Assembly: GCF_000504205.1 (NCBI RefSeq)
Contig: NZ_AZAJ01000001.1
Coordinates: 656,879-720,878, forward strand
Origin: Methanolobus tindarius DSM 2278
Lineage (GTDB): Archaea; Halobacteriota; Methanosarcinia; Methanosarcinales; Methanosarcinaceae
Direction of reading: 5' to 3'
Length of the DNA: 64,000 nt
The translations under genes and the position numbers were made by a program. The notes under the pieces were generated by a model. The model was not told where the DNA came from. It searched no databases and was given only the letters and a program-made list of their open reading frames with translations. Positions 9,442-19,108 of this stretch are shown in pieces; the stretch's first letter is position 1, and every line of letters begins with the position of its first letter.

Positions 9442-10185
9442 ATGGAAACAAAAGAGATTATTCAGAATTACTGGGATTATCGAAGTGAAACCTACAACAC
9501 CAGTGTCGTTGAGCAGTCAGAAGAAGAAAAGATGTTGTTAACCAACATTCTCTCCAGTACAATGAGCAACAGAAACGGTCTTAAAGTACTGGACGTTGGA
9601 ACCGGGCCTGGTGTTCTCGCTCTTATTGCAGCTGAATTGGGCAATAATGTTACAGCCGTAGACCTGTCAGAGAAAATGATCGAGAAAGCGAGAGAGAATG
9701 CACTTATGAGAACACTTGACATTGATTTTATGCAGGGTGACGCTGAGAAGCTGGACTTCCCTGATGCTCATTTTGATGTTGTTATGAATAAATATCTGCT
9801 CTGGACATTACCCGAACCTACTAAAGCACTAATGGAATGGAAAAGAGTGCTCAAAGATGGAGGAACTATAATTGCCATTGACGGCGACTGGCACAATGAA
9901 GGACTTCTAAGCAGAACAATAAGATGCATTAATAATGCTATCAAGATGCTGAAAAAAACAAAGTACACACGTGTGTACAACAAGCATTATGACCCACTAA
10001 AAAGTGATCTGCCACTGTTCAGCCTCAAACCCGAGCGTGTAATCCAGCATTTTAAAGAAGCTGGATTTGAAAACGTATCGGTTGAGAGAATGGACAAACT
10101 GTTCAGTTCCTCAAGAAAAAGCAGAAAACTGCTGGATGTACTAAATTGTTCCAGCCCTGTATATGTCATCAAAGCTCTGAAATGA
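9442..10185 (+). CDS. Class I SAM-dependent methyltransferase
   Basis: 247 residues with a Rossmann-fold methyltransferase core. Motif I is VLDVGTGPG (about residues 50-58), followed by the acidic strand AVDLSEKMIEKA and the post-motif FPDAHFDVVMNKYLLWTLP, giving a UbiE/Methyltransf_11-type protein. The substrate is unknown. It lies 143 bases before a five-gene peptide/nickel-type ABC importer and may be part of that unit; in bacterial metallophore loci a small-molecule enzyme, an ABC importer and an MFS exporter are grouped in a similar way. That link is an inference. ATG start with GAGAG about 7 bases upstream. Confidence 0.85.
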   Translation: METKEIIQNYWDYRSETYNTSVVEQSEEEKMLLTNILSSTMSNRNGLKVLDVGTGPGVLALIAAELGNNVTAVDLSEKMIEKARENALMRTLDIDFMQGDAEKLDFPDAHFDVVMNKYLLWTLPEPTKALMEWKRVLKDGGTIIAIDGDWHNEGLLSRTIRCINNAIKMLKKTKYTRVYNKHYDPLKSDLPLFSLKPERVIQHFKEAGFENVSVERMDKLFSSSRKSRKLLDVLNCSSPVYVIKALK

Positions 10186-10328
10186 GAAAAATAACAGTAA
10201 GAGACACATAAACAATAAGAATTAATTGCATTATTTCTATGACAAATAAAGGTTACTTTGAAATGATTTTTGATTTTATTTAGTATCATATAAAATCGCC
10301 ATAAACTACGAAGGAGTGTTATTTACAA

Positions 10329-11255
10329 TTGCTCAATGTCTCAAATCTGCATGTGAAATTTCCTACTGATGCAGGAACAGTAAAGGCTGTTAGTGGAGTA
10401 GATTTGTCCATCAGCCCGGATGAGGTGATGGGGCTGATAGGAGAATCAGGCTGTGGAAAATCTGTTCTTGGACTGGCAATAACCCGATTACTCCAGGAAG
10501 ATGCCATTGTAGATGGAAGTATACTCTATCAGGGTGATGAGATCCACTCTCTTGATAAAGAGAGTATGAGGAAACTCAGGGGTAAAAAAATAGGAATGAT
10601 TCTTCAGAACCCCGGAACTTCTCTTAACCCGGTCATCCCGATTGGACAACAGATAGCAGAACCGCTCATGATGCACATGAGAATGAAACGTGCAGATGCA
10701 ATGGATAAAGCAGTTTCACTTCTTGAAAGGGTAAAGATTAAAGAGCCATCGAAAAGAGCAAAAGAATATCCTCACCAATTCAGCGGTGGAATGAAAGAAA
10801 GAGCCTTAATAGCAATGGGACTGGCGCCTGAACCTGAGTTTATAATTGCCGATGAACCCACTAAAGGACTTGATGTTACTGTAAAAAAGAACATCGTAAA
10901 ACTCCTGAAAGAAATCTCTGATAAAAAAACAATGCTAATTATCACCCATGACCTTGAAGTTGCAGAAGATGTATGTGATAGCGTAGGAGTCATGTATGCA
11001 GGAGAAATAATAGAAATTGCGCCTTCTAACAGGATGTTCGGTGAACAATTACATCCGTATACCAGAGGCTTTTTTGAATCCCTTCCTGCAAGAGGACTTA
11101 AACCAATAAAAGGAAGCAGCCCATCACTCATTGATCTTCCGCAAGGATGCAGGTTCCATTTAAGGTGTGAACACTGCATGGACAGGTGTAGAAAAGAACA
11201 TCCTCCAATGATAGATAAAGAGGGAAGACAGGTAAGGTGTTTCCTCTATGCTTGA
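10329..11255 (+). CDS. Peptide/nickel-type ABC transporter ATPase (OppD/NikD-like)
   Basis: First of two ATPases of an importer, 308 residues. Walker A GESGCGKS lies near residue 40, the signature QFSGGMKERALIAMG near 150, and Walker B FIIADEPTKGLDV follows. The C-terminal oligopeptide-transporter extension is present with clustered cysteines (CRFHLRCEHCMDRCRKEHPP), typical of OppD/DppD. The frame begins with TTG; no ATG or GTG fits the conserved N-terminus, and GGAG is 12 bases upstream, a little far. The signature has Met at the usual Gln position (GGMKER). Overlaps the next ATPase by 8 bases, so they are co-translated. Confidence 0.88.
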   Translation: MLNVSNLHVKFPTDAGTVKAVSGVDLSISPDEVMGLIGESGCGKSVLGLAITRLLQEDAIVDGSILYQGDEIHSLDKESMRKLRGKKIGMILQNPGTSLNPVIPIGQQIAEPLMMHMRMKRADAMDKAVSLLERVKIKEPSKRAKEYPHQFSGGMKERALIAMGLAPEPEFIIADEPTKGLDVTVKKNIVKLLKEISDKKTMLIITHDLEVAEDVCDSVGVMYAGEIIEIAPSNRMFGEQLHPYTRGFFESLPARGLKPIKGSSPSLIDLPQGCRFHLRCEHCMDRCRKEHPPMIDKEGRQVRCFLYA

Positions 11256-12180
11256 GGTTTGCGGACTTAAAAAAACTTACACTGCAGGAACATTTCGCAA
11301 ATCCCATATCAAAGCTATTGATGATGTTACATTCCATATTAATAAAGGAGAAACATTTGGAATCGTCGGCGAGAGCGGGTGTGGAAAATCCACGCTTGGA
11401 CGCTGTATTCTCAGGTTAACAGAACCAACTAGTGGCAAAATAGTCTTTAATGACACTGAAATTAGTTCGCTTAGCAAAGAAAGTCTGAGAACTATCAGAC
11501 CGAAAATGCAGATGATATTTCAGGACCCTGATTCATCCCTGAACCCAAGAAAGACCATTGGTAAAATAATTGCTGAACCACTGGTAATAATGGGGATGGA
11601 TAAGGAACTTATTGAGAACAAGGTAAAGGAACTTATCAGGCATGTCGGACTTCTCCCTGAGCATATTGACCGTTTTCCCCACCAGCTAAGCGGAGGACAG
11701 AACCAGAGAGCTGTACTTGCCAGAGCACTGGCACTTGAGCCTGTATTCATAGTTGCAGATGAGCCTACGGCTTCACTTGATGTTTCAGTACAGGCCCAGA
11801 TACTGAACCTGCTAAAAAAGCTAAAAGAAGAATACGGCCTGACGATGCTTTTCATCTCACATGACCTGGAACTTGTGAAACATATGTGTGACCGTATAGC
11901 TGTGATGTATATGGGAAATATCATTGAGACTGCCAGCATTGTCGATATCTTCAGGGAACCAACACATCCGTTCACCTGTTTATTGCTGGACGGAGATAAC
12001 AATGATCTTGAGCAGAATATAGACACCACTGTAAACAAAGACGGTTGTCACTATTACACCAACTGTCCTGTTAAAACTGAAAAATGTCTTCATGAAAAAC
12101 CAGAACTAAAACTTTTCAAAGATGGTCATTCAGTAGCCTGCCATAATACTAGAGCATTGCCAATAATGAAAAACACCTGA
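11248..12180 (+). CDS. Peptide/nickel-type ABC transporter ATPase (OppF/NikE-like)
   Basis: Second ATPase of the importer, 310 residues. Walker A GESGCGKS is near residue 44, the signature QLSGGQNQRAVLARAL and Walker B FIVADEPTASLDV follow, then the H-loop LFISHD. The C-terminal extension again has a Cys motif (CHYYTNCPVKTEKCLHEKP). Pairs with the preceding gene to form the ATPase heterodimer. The ATG overlaps the upstream gene's end by 8 bases. Confidence 0.88.
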   Translation: MLEVCGLKKTYTAGTFRKSHIKAIDDVTFHINKGETFGIVGESGCGKSTLGRCILRLTEPTSGKIVFNDTEISSLSKESLRTIRPKMQMIFQDPDSSLNPRKTIGKIIAEPLVIMGMDKELIENKVKELIRHVGLLPEHIDRFPHQLSGGQNQRAVLARALALEPVFIVADEPTASLDVSVQAQILNLLKKLKEEYGLTMLFISHDLELVKHMCDRIAVMYMGNIIETASIVDIFREPTHPFTCLLLDGDNNDLEQNIDTTVNKDGCHYYTNCPVKTEKCLHEKPELKLFKDGHSVACHNTRALPIMKNT

Positions 12181-12224
12181 TTTCATTTCTTAATTTTATT
12201 ATGTCAAACAAAGCAGAGGAAAAT

Positions 12225-13799
12225 ATGAATTTTAACAGAGTAAAAGTACTGTTTCTGGTACTAATTATGATAACAGCTGCAGTAGCAGGTTCACTTTGTA
12301 TGGATAAAAGTGAAGAAGCGATAAGTACAGTCAGCACTGATAGCCATTTAAATTGCGTACTTGCTCAGGGACCTTCTGATTCACTGGACCCTGCTAACAA
12401 ATGGGTCGGATGGTATGTACGTGAATTCGGAATATATGAAACACTTTTCAGCTATGATGAAAACATGAATCTTCAGCCGGAGTTAGCTACAGGGTATGAA
12501 AAAATATCTGACACCGAATGGAAAATAACGCTCAGAAATGGAGTTACATTCCACGATGGTACAACTATGGATGCCGATGCGGTTATATATTCACTCGAAA
12601 GAGTGCTCAATTCAGATAACTCCAGAAAAAGCGAATATGATTTCATTGATTCAATAACAAGCGATTCTGACGACACAATCATTATTACCACAAAATACCC
12701 ATACGCACCAACCATTGCAAGTCTGACCGACCCTATCATGTCAATAGTCAGTTTGGAAGCACAGGATCTTCAGAACACGCCTGTTGGAACCGGACCATTC
12801 AAATTCAAGAGCTATGAACGTGAAGTAAGTATCAGCCTTGAAAAATTTGAGGACTACTGGAACGGTGCTTCTGAAATTGAAACCGTGGATATGTATATAG
12901 TAGCTGATGGTATGACCCGTCTTTTCATGCTTGAGAGCGGGGATGCTGATGTTTCAAGGTACATCCCGCAATCCGAGGTTGCAAACATTGAAAGCAATGA
13001 GGATTTTGAGATCGTATCAAAAGAAACACTCAGGTCATACTTCCTTTATATCAATATGAATAAAGAACCATTCAGCGATGTCAACTTCAGGCAGGCAATG
13101 AACTATGCAATTGACCGTCAGGAAATTGTTGATGTTGCACTGGAAGGAATCGGTGGCACACCTGCAGAAAGTGTATTCCCATCTGTATCTGAATGGTCTA
13201 TTAATGATGAACTGGAAGTAATAGAAAGAAATGAAACAAAGGTAAAGGAATTACTTGCAAAAGCAGGTCTTGAAGATATTGATGGTGACGGTTATCTTGA
13301 ATACAACGGAGAGAACTTTGAGATCAGCATTCTTACATACACAAGCCGTCCACAGCTTAAACCATCGGCAGAAGTAATCATAACCCAGTTCGAATCCGTT
13401 GGACTTAAAACAAGTCTCACCACAATGGAAGGTAGTGCTATCACGGCAAAAATGGATGAAGGCGACTATGACCTTGCTCTTTATGCATGGGGAGTAGCTC
13501 CAACAGGTGACCCGGACTATTTCTTCAGCAAGCATTTCTATTCCAACGGAACTGAGGCACTAAGAACTGGATATTCCAACGGGCAGGTCGATCAGTGGAT
13601 AGAAGATGCAAAGAAAACATCTGATGAAGAACTCAGGAAAGAGTGCTACGACAATGTACAGAGACAGGTACTTGAAGACTGTCCTGAGATCTATGTGTTC
13701 TACCAGAATGCAATCACCGGATACGATGTCAAGGTTGGCGGATACAAAGAATACCCTAACGAGATAACAATCCTTACTAAGGATATATATCTCAATTGA
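12225..13799 (+). CDS. ABC transporter substrate-binding lipoprotein, family 5 (peptide/nickel)
   Basis: Extracellular solute receptor of the importer, about 524 residues. The N-terminus is a hydrophobic signal (FLVLIMITAAVAGSLC) with a Cys suited to lipid attachment. Family-5 landmarks include LNCVLAQGPSDSLDPA, LRNGVTFHDGTTMDADAVIYSLERV, TPVGTGPFKF and FRQAMNYAIDRQEIV. Ligand (peptide, nickel or nickel chelate) cannot be told from sequence. I chose the ATG at 12225 because GAGG lies 6 bases upstream; an ATG at 12201 has no ribosome site. A terminator-like hairpin follows directly. Confidence 0.88.
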   Translation: MNFNRVKVLFLVLIMITAAVAGSLCMDKSEEAISTVSTDSHLNCVLAQGPSDSLDPANKWVGWYVREFGIYETLFSYDENMNLQPELATGYEKISDTEWKITLRNGVTFHDGTTMDADAVIYSLERVLNSDNSRKSEYDFIDSITSDSDDTIIITTKYPYAPTIASLTDPIMSIVSLEAQDLQNTPVGTGPFKFKSYEREVSISLEKFEDYWNGASEIETVDMYIVADGMTRLFMLESGDADVSRYIPQSEVANIESNEDFEIVSKETLRSYFLYINMNKEPFSDVNFRQAMNYAIDRQEIVDVALEGIGGTPAESVFPSVSEWSINDELEVIERNETKVKELLAKAGLEDIDGDGYLEYNGENFEISILTYTSRPQLKPSAEVIITQFESVGLKTSLTTMEGSAITAKMDEGDYDLALYAWGVAPTGDPDYFFSKHFYSNGTEALRTGYSNGQVDQWIEDAKKTSDEELRKECYDNVQRQVLEDCPEIYVFYQNAITGYDVKVGGYKEYPNEITILTKDIYLN

Positions 13800-13803
13800 A
13801 AAT

Positions 13804-13830
13804 GTTCCGGGTATCCCGGAACTCTTTTTT
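13804..13830 (+). terminator. Hairpin with T-run between binding protein and permease
   Basis: Perfect 8-base stem GTTCCGGG / CCCGGAAC (13804-13811 and 13815-13822) with a three-base loop, followed by a run of T at 13825-13830. It sits 4 bases after the substrate-binding protein stop and upstream of the permease genes of the same importer. It likely causes partial termination or stabilises the upstream mRNA, favouring more binding protein than permease. Confidence 0.65.
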
Positions 13831-13890
13831 ACAATTCTGAAGAGAAACAAAACTACAGATAAACTGAAAAATGGATGGAGAATCAGGAAT

Positions 13891-14835
13891 TTGATAGAGT
13901 TTATTGCCAGGAGAATATTACTAACGATACCAGTCCTTATCCTGATATCTGCAGTAAGTTTTGGAATAATATACATTACTCCGGGTGATGTTGCGGAAAA
14001 TGCCCTTATGAGTCCTTCAGGCGGTGCTGATCAAAAAGCAGTTGAGGAATTCAGACTCAAACAGGGGCTTGATCAGCCCATCTATATACAATACATGAAA
14101 TGGATGGGTAATGTCCTTCGTGGTGATCTTGGATATTCATATATGACCAATGAAGGTGTGTCTGATGCAATACTGAGAACTTTCGGAGCAACAATGAAAC
14201 TTGCAATAGCAAGCATGATGATATCACTTGTAATTGCAATTCCAGCCGGGATAATCTCCGCTTTAAAACATGGCACTATTATTGACGACTTATTCAGGTT
14301 CACAGCTCTTTTTGGAGTTTCAATGCCAAATTTCTGGCAGGCATATATAATGATAATATTCTTTGCACTGTTCCTGAAAGTATTGCCTTCTTCAGGATTT
14401 GGCGGAGGTGAACTCTCACATTTAGTGTTGCCTGCAATCACACTTGGAACCGGATACGCAGCAGTGACAATGCGACTTATGAGAGCCAGCATGCTGGATG
14501 TACTCAGACAGGATTACATAAGAGCTGCAAGAGCAAAAGGACTTCCTGAATACCTTGTAATTTCAAGGCACGCACTAAAGAATTCACTAATTCCTGTGGT
14601 TACCGTAGCAGGACTTAATTTTGGATATCTTCTAAATGGTTCAGTGATCGTAGAAACTATATTTGCATGGCCCGGTCTTGGAAAACTCATAGTTTCATCA
14701 ATTCTTACCAAGGATTACCCCATGATACAGGGATGTATACTGTTCATAGCTGTCATTTTTGTGCTGATTAATTTCGCTGTGGATTTATCTTACGCATATC
14801 TTAACCCGAGGATACGATATGAAACCGGCAATTAA
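13891..14835 (+). CDS. ABC transporter permease (DppB/NikB-like)
   Basis: Membrane subunit of 314 residues with about six helices. The N-terminal helix motif FIARRILLTIPVLILISAVSF and the loop RAARAKGLPEYLVISRHALKNSLIP (the EAA-type ATPase contact) are classic for the family-5 importer B subunit. TTG start at 13891; the ATG at 13872 is out of frame and stops after seven codons. Ends overlapping the C subunit by 17 bases. Confidence 0.88.
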   Translation: MIEFIARRILLTIPVLILISAVSFGIIYITPGDVAENALMSPSGGADQKAVEEFRLKQGLDQPIYIQYMKWMGNVLRGDLGYSYMTNEGVSDAILRTFGATMKLAIASMMISLVIAIPAGIISALKHGTIIDDLFRFTALFGVSMPNFWQAYIMIIFFALFLKVLPSSGFGGGELSHLVLPAITLGTGYAAVTMRLMRASMLDVLRQDYIRAARAKGLPEYLVISRHALKNSLIPVVTVAGLNFGYLLNGSVIVETIFAWPGLGKLIVSSILTKDYPMIQGCILFIAVIFVLINFAVDLSYAYLNPRIRYETGN

Positions 14836-15655
14836 AAGACACAGTGCAGGGATTATACTCAGCGTTGCGATTCTTGCGGTATTTCTTATCATGGCATTGT
14901 TTGCCGGATACATCGCACCACATGACCCTGAAGAAGCGAATCTTTCAAACAGACTTCAGGAACCCTCGGCAGAATATCCTTTTGGAACAGATCACCTTGG
15001 ACGCTGCATTTTAAGCCGTATCATATTCGGGACAAGGATATCACTTTCCGTAGGACTGCTTGTGGTATCATCATCTCTTTTGTTCGGAATGACTGTTGGT
15101 ACAATTTCAGGCTACTACGGAGGACTGCTGGATGAAATAATCATGCGAATTGTAGATACGTTCCTTGCATTCCCCGGACTGCTGCTGGCACTGGGAATTT
15201 CAGGACTTTTCGGTGCAGGATTCACAAACATGGTCATTACGTTGATAATCGTAGAGTGGACAGGTTATGCACGACTTGCCAGAAGTTCTGTTATTGATGT
15301 GAAAGAACATGATTACGTCACAGCTTCAAGAGGTCTAGGAGCAAAGGACTCACACATAATAATACACCACATAATCCCCAACATAATCTCACCGCTCATA
15401 GTCATGGCAACTATCGGAATGGGATATGCTATACTTGCATCGGCAGGACTGAGTTTCCTTGGTTTTGGTGTACAGTCTCCCACGCCGGAGTGGGGTTCAA
15501 TGCTGACAGACGGGAGAGATTTTATCCGTACCGCCCCTTATATCATGATCTTTCCGGGAATCGCAATTATGACAGCAGTGCTTGCATTCAATTATCTTGG
15601 GGACAGTCTGAGGGACATACTTGACCCTAAAAAGATCAGAAGCTCGGAATTATAA
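14819..15655 (+). CDS. ABC transporter permease (DppC/NikC-like)
   Basis: Second membrane subunit, 278 residues. Has the family N-terminal pattern (APHDPEEANLSNRLQEPS, FGTDHLGRCILSRIIFGTRISL) and the EAA contact loop (YVTASRGLGAKDSHIIIHHIIPN), with about six helices. Translation is coupled to the B subunit by a 17-base overlap. Completes a full five-component importer with genes from 10.3 to 15.7 kb. Confidence 0.88.
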   Translation: MKPAIKRHSAGIILSVAILAVFLIMALFAGYIAPHDPEEANLSNRLQEPSAEYPFGTDHLGRCILSRIIFGTRISLSVGLLVVSSSLLFGMTVGTISGYYGGLLDEIIMRIVDTFLAFPGLLLALGISGLFGAGFTNMVITLIIVEWTGYARLARSSVIDVKEHDYVTASRGLGAKDSHIIIHHIIPNIISPLIVMATIGMGYAILASAGLSFLGFGVQSPTPEWGSMLTDGRDFIRTAPYIMIFPGIAIMTAVLAFNYLGDSLRDILDPKKIRSSEL

Positions 15656-15697
15656 TTTTTAAAACAAACAACTCAAAAACATCAAAGCAGGAATAGA

Positions 15698-16951
15698 ATG
15701 GTCATAAAGAAGGCTAAACAGTCTACAGGCAATTATTTCTCACGGATTAAAGAATTCACCCCTAACGCAAGGATGTTCCTTACATATGTCTTCCTGATAT
15801 CTCTCAACCTTGGAGTTTACAAGGTAATATTCAATCTCTATATCCTGAGACTTGGATATTCAGAGGATTTTCTCGGAATGATACTGTCACTAACTTCTAT
15901 AGCTACAGGTGTGTTCTCAATTCCTGCAGCTATGATCTGTGACCGCATAGGAAGGAAAAGAACACTTCTGCTCTCATGTTTACTACTTACTATTTCCCTT
16001 GTATTCCTTTACAATACTACAGTGAAAGAACTGCTGATGTTTTTCAGCATACTTTACGGGGCATCATCTGCCTTAAACATTGTAACAGGTTCCACATTCA
16101 TGCTGGAGAATTCAAAACCATATGAAAGGATGCATCTTTTCTCGATGTACCAGTTATTCTACACAGCCGCCACTATGGCTGGAAATCTCGTAGGAGGAGC
16201 TTTCCCTGCCATGCTTGCAAAAGTAACTGAGATGGATGCCAGCGGTTCTCTTGCATATCGCATCACACTTATGCTGTCACTAGTGACAATAATGGTTTCT
16301 TTTTTACCACTTTTGAAAATTAAGGAAGAAAAAGCTGTTGTTCACCAGAAAAGACGCTCATACATTTTCAGCAGTCTCCTGAGATCTGAAAATGTATTGA
16401 AAATGATAATCGTTTATACATTCTTCGGACTTGGCTGGGGACTTGCACTCCCCTATTTTAATGTATATCTTGATGTGATACTCAATGCAGGTTCTGATGA
16501 AATCGGGATAGTATTTTCCCTTGCAGAAATTCTTATGATGATAGCTCTTTTGTTCCTGCCGGCATTTACTGAATGTTTTGGAAAGATAAGAGTTGCATCC
16601 ATGGTCCAGATACTCTCCATTCCTTTCCTGATGCTGTTCATATCGACTCCAATATTACCTCTGGTAGGATTTGCCTATGTTATGAGGTCAACTCTGATGA
16701 ATCTGGCAAATCCCATACTTAACAATTTCAAACTGGAGATTGTCAGTGAGGAAGAAAGAGCAACAATGAACAGTATTGCATGGATGACATGTTATGTTTT
16801 TGTTGGTGTTGGAACATATGCAGGAGGCTATATACTGGCCTCTGGAAACTACAGGCTTCCATTCATAATCACCTGTGGAATGTATGCGGCCGCTGCCATA
16901 CTGAACTATGTGTTCTTTGATAAATTTGAAAGGAATATGGCATCAACCTGA
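15698..16951 (+). CDS. Major facilitator superfamily transporter
   Basis: 417 residues with about twelve membrane helices. The MFS loop 2-3 motif appears as DRIGRKRTLLL near residue 84. Substrate is unknown. Begins 42 bases after the ABC permease in the same direction, with AGGA before the ATG, so it probably shares the importer transcript. An exporter beside an importer and a methyltransferase would fit small-molecule (for example metallophore) release and uptake, but it could equally be an unrelated efflux pump. Confidence 0.82.
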   Translation: MVIKKAKQSTGNYFSRIKEFTPNARMFLTYVFLISLNLGVYKVIFNLYILRLGYSEDFLGMILSLTSIATGVFSIPAAMICDRIGRKRTLLLSCLLLTISLVFLYNTTVKELLMFFSILYGASSALNIVTGSTFMLENSKPYERMHLFSMYQLFYTAATMAGNLVGGAFPAMLAKVTEMDASGSLAYRITLMLSLVTIMVSFLPLLKIKEEKAVVHQKRRSYIFSSLLRSENVLKMIIVYTFFGLGWGLALPYFNVYLDVILNAGSDEIGIVFSLAEILMMIALLFLPAFTECFGKIRVASMVQILSIPFLMLFISTPILPLVGFAYVMRSTLMNLANPILNNFKLEIVSEEERATMNSIAWMTCYVFVGVGTYAGGYILASGNYRLPFIITCGMYAAAAILNYVFFDKFERNMAST

Positions 16952-17028
16952 AAATACCTGATTTGCTGGCAACACATATAATCCTTAAACTGAAAAATAA
17001 ATCATTGGAATTATTATAAGGAGAAGGA

Positions 17029-17730
17029 GTGGCATTAAAAATAATGTCAGAGAACAAGCACTTAATTGAGGATAAAAATAGCAGAATAAAAAATGGCAAA
17101 CAGGCCGCTGACGATATACGCTACCTGCTGGAAAAAGGATACAAAAGGGACAGTGCTATCCGTTTTGTAGCTGACCATTACAAACTGGACAAAAATGAAA
17201 GATACATACTTGCACGTACAGTATTTTCCGGTGCTACCGCCAGCTCACGTAAGCAAAAGAAACTTGATATTGGTAACCTGAAAAAAAGGAAATTACTTGT
17301 CGACGGTTACAACGTGCTTATAACACTTGAAAGCCTGCTAGGCGGAGAATATATCTGGATTGGGGATGACTCATTCCTTCGTGATATAAAAGGTGTGTTC
17401 AAAAATCATTCAAATAAAGATATTACTTTTCAGGCTGTTGAGAAAATGCTGAATTTTATTAAAATATCAGATGTTGAATACGCTGAAATATTACTGGACA
17501 CTCAAATGAAAAACAGCGGAGAACTTGCAGCCTTCATAAGGAAACGCATGGAGGAGCTATCAATCCCAGGTGATGCGACAACATCAAAACATGTAGATTT
17601 TGACCTGAAGAACTGTTCATCAGATTATGTTGTGGCTACTGCTGACGGTGTAATTATTGATGCTCTAAAAAATGTAGTGGACATCCCCGGATGTATTGCA
17701 GCGCATTTAGAAAAACTGGAACAGAATTGA
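17029..17730 (+). CDS. DUF434 protein with a NYN/PIN-like C-terminal half
   Basis: Protein of 233 residues. Residues about 20-75 match the DUF434 helical pattern (AADDIRYLLEKGYKRDSAIRFVADHYKL, ERYILARTVFS). The second part starts with LLVDGYNVLITLESLLGG and later has DYVVATADGVIIDAL; these look like the acidic strands of a NYN/PIN nuclease fold. That reading is mine and untested. GTG start with GGAG 6 bases upstream. Its own leader of 77 bases separates it from the MFS gene. Role unknown. Confidence 0.65.
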   Translation: MALKIMSENKHLIEDKNSRIKNGKQAADDIRYLLEKGYKRDSAIRFVADHYKLDKNERYILARTVFSGATASSRKQKKLDIGNLKKRKLLVDGYNVLITLESLLGGEYIWIGDDSFLRDIKGVFKNHSNKDITFQAVEKMLNFIKISDVEYAEILLDTQMKNSGELAAFIRKRMEELSIPGDATTSKHVDFDLKNCSSDYVVATADGVIIDALKNVVDIPGCIAAHLEKLEQN

Positions 17731-17803
17731 TAGGTTAACTGGTAGGTTAAATGACAGGCAACAGTTCTAATAGTTCATAGCACTTAGAAAGCAAGGAAAG
17801 AAT

Positions 17804-18727
17804 ATGAAAAAACTGGGAATCGTTGTAACTGATCCACATGACTGGACTGCTCAGGCCCTCATGCAGGAAGCGGAGAGCAAAGGCTTCGAAACATATTATC
17901 CTGACCTTGAACAAATCGAAACATCCATTGACAGTAGTGTAAGTCACAAAGCAGGAGATATATGTCTGTCAGAACTTGATGCCATCATTATCAGGGATAT
18001 GGGACCTGGAAAGAATGATGCTCATGTATTCCGCTTTGATGTTTTGAGACAACTCGAACAAAGCGGTATACTTATAGTAAATCCACCGACAGCCATACAG
18101 AATGCTGCTAACAAGTTCTATGCAAGTTGCCTGATGGCAGATGCAGGTATTCCTACACCCAGGACTTTTGTGAGTCAGGAAGCTGAAAAGGCCCTTGATA
18201 TTATTGATAAACTAGATGATGCAGTTATAAAACCTGTTTTCGGATACAAGGGAATAGGTATCAATCGTATAAAAAATGGAATTATCCTCGCACCTGATGG
18301 AACAGAAGAGAAAACAAATGCAAAAGACCTTGTAAAAGAAATAATTGATGAAAAAGGAATGCTTTATATACAGGAATTCATAGAAAACTCAGGACAGGAT
18401 ATTCGTGCATTTGTTGTTGACGGCAAAGTTACAGGTGCTATTTACAGAAAAGCACCGCAGGGCTGGTGGCTGAATAACCTTAGCCAGGGAGGGACACCCA
18501 TTGCCTGTAAACTTACAGCAGAACAGGAAAGAATGTGTATAGCTGCTGCAGAAACCATCGGAGCTATGTACGCAGGTGTTGACCTTATCGAAAGTGACAA
18601 CGGATATTTTGTACTGGAAATTAATGCTACCCCCTCAGGAGCAGGTATCTATAAATCCCTGAATATCAATGTTGCAGAACATATCATAACTGCCATAGAT
18701 AGCAGGTTAGAAAAAACGGGGCTTTAA
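17804..18727 (+). CDS. mptN: RimK-type ATP-grasp ligase, probable tetrahydromethanopterin:alpha-L-glutamate ligase
   Basis: ATP-grasp enzyme of 307 residues that, in methanogens with this family member, adds glutamate to tetrahydromethanopterin to make tetrahydrosarcinapterin, the C1 carrier of Methanosarcinales. Seen: N-terminal domain [17 protein letters not shown], lysine-containing nucleotide site [20 protein letters not shown] hinge, and metal-binding [12 protein letters not shown]. Family membership is clear. The exact substrate is inferred from the organism type and from closeness to MptN-like annotations; a role in coenzyme F420 or protein glutamylation is the alternative. Followed one base later by pth2. 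Confidence 0.72.
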   Translation: MKKLGIVVTDPHDWTAQALMQEAESKGFETYYPDLEQIETSIDSSVSHKAGDICLSELDAIIIRDMGPGKNDAHVFRFDVLRQLEQSGILIVNPPTAIQNAANKFYASCLMADAGIPTPRTFVSQEAEKALDIIDKLDDAVIKPVFGYKGIGINRIKNGIILAPDGTEEKTNAKDLVKEIIDEKGMLYIQEFIENSGQDIRAFVVDGKVTGAIYRKAPQGWWLNNLSQGGTPIACKLTAEQERMCIAAAETIGAMYAGVDLIESDNGYFVLEINATPSGAGIYKSLNINVAEHIITAIDSRLEKTGL

Positions 18728-18728
18728 A

Positions 18729-19076
18729 ATGACTGAGTATAAACAATGCATTGTAATCAGGGACGATCTTAAATTATCAAAAGGCAAACTTGCTGTGCAG
18801 GTTGCACATGCAGCAGTCTCTGCATCTGAGTGGGCTGACCGTTCGACCCTTGACAAATGGAAAGAAGGCGGACAGAAAAAAGTAGTCCTGAGAGTTCCGA
18901 CAATAAAAGATCTTTTTGAGCTGAAAGAAGTTGCAAGAAGACAGGGACTTCCAACAGCACTCATACAGGATGCAGGACTTACTGAAATAAAACCCGGAAC
19001 TGTTACAGTACTTGGCATCGGACCGGCAAAAGCTGATGACATTGACAAAGTAACAGGAAATCTAAAACTTGTCTGA
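18729..19076 (+). CDS. pth2: Peptidyl-tRNA hydrolase, archaeal Pth2 type
   Basis: Releases tRNA from peptidyl-tRNAs dropped by ribosomes. 115 residues, full family length. Signature [26 protein letters not shown] at the N-terminus includes the conserved Lys and Gln-Val-Ala-His segment; C-terminal [16 protein letters not shown] matches the family end. The ATG sits one base after the ATP-grasp gene stop, indicating coupled translation. Confidence 0.95.
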   Translation: MTEYKQCIVIRDDLKLSKGKLAVQVAHAAVSASEWADRSTLDKWKEGGQKKVVLRVPTIKDLFELKEVARRQGLPTALIQDAGLTEIKPGTVTVLGIGPAKADDIDKVTGNLKLV

Positions 19077-19108
19077 ATCTGTGGGCCGGTATTTTGTGGG
19101 GGTTTAGC

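Noticed and set aside
9308-9541. Short open frame of 77 codons before and into the methyltransferase gene
   Set aside because: Overlaps the methyltransferase out of frame, low-complexity Asn/Gln/Lys sequence, no ribosome site.
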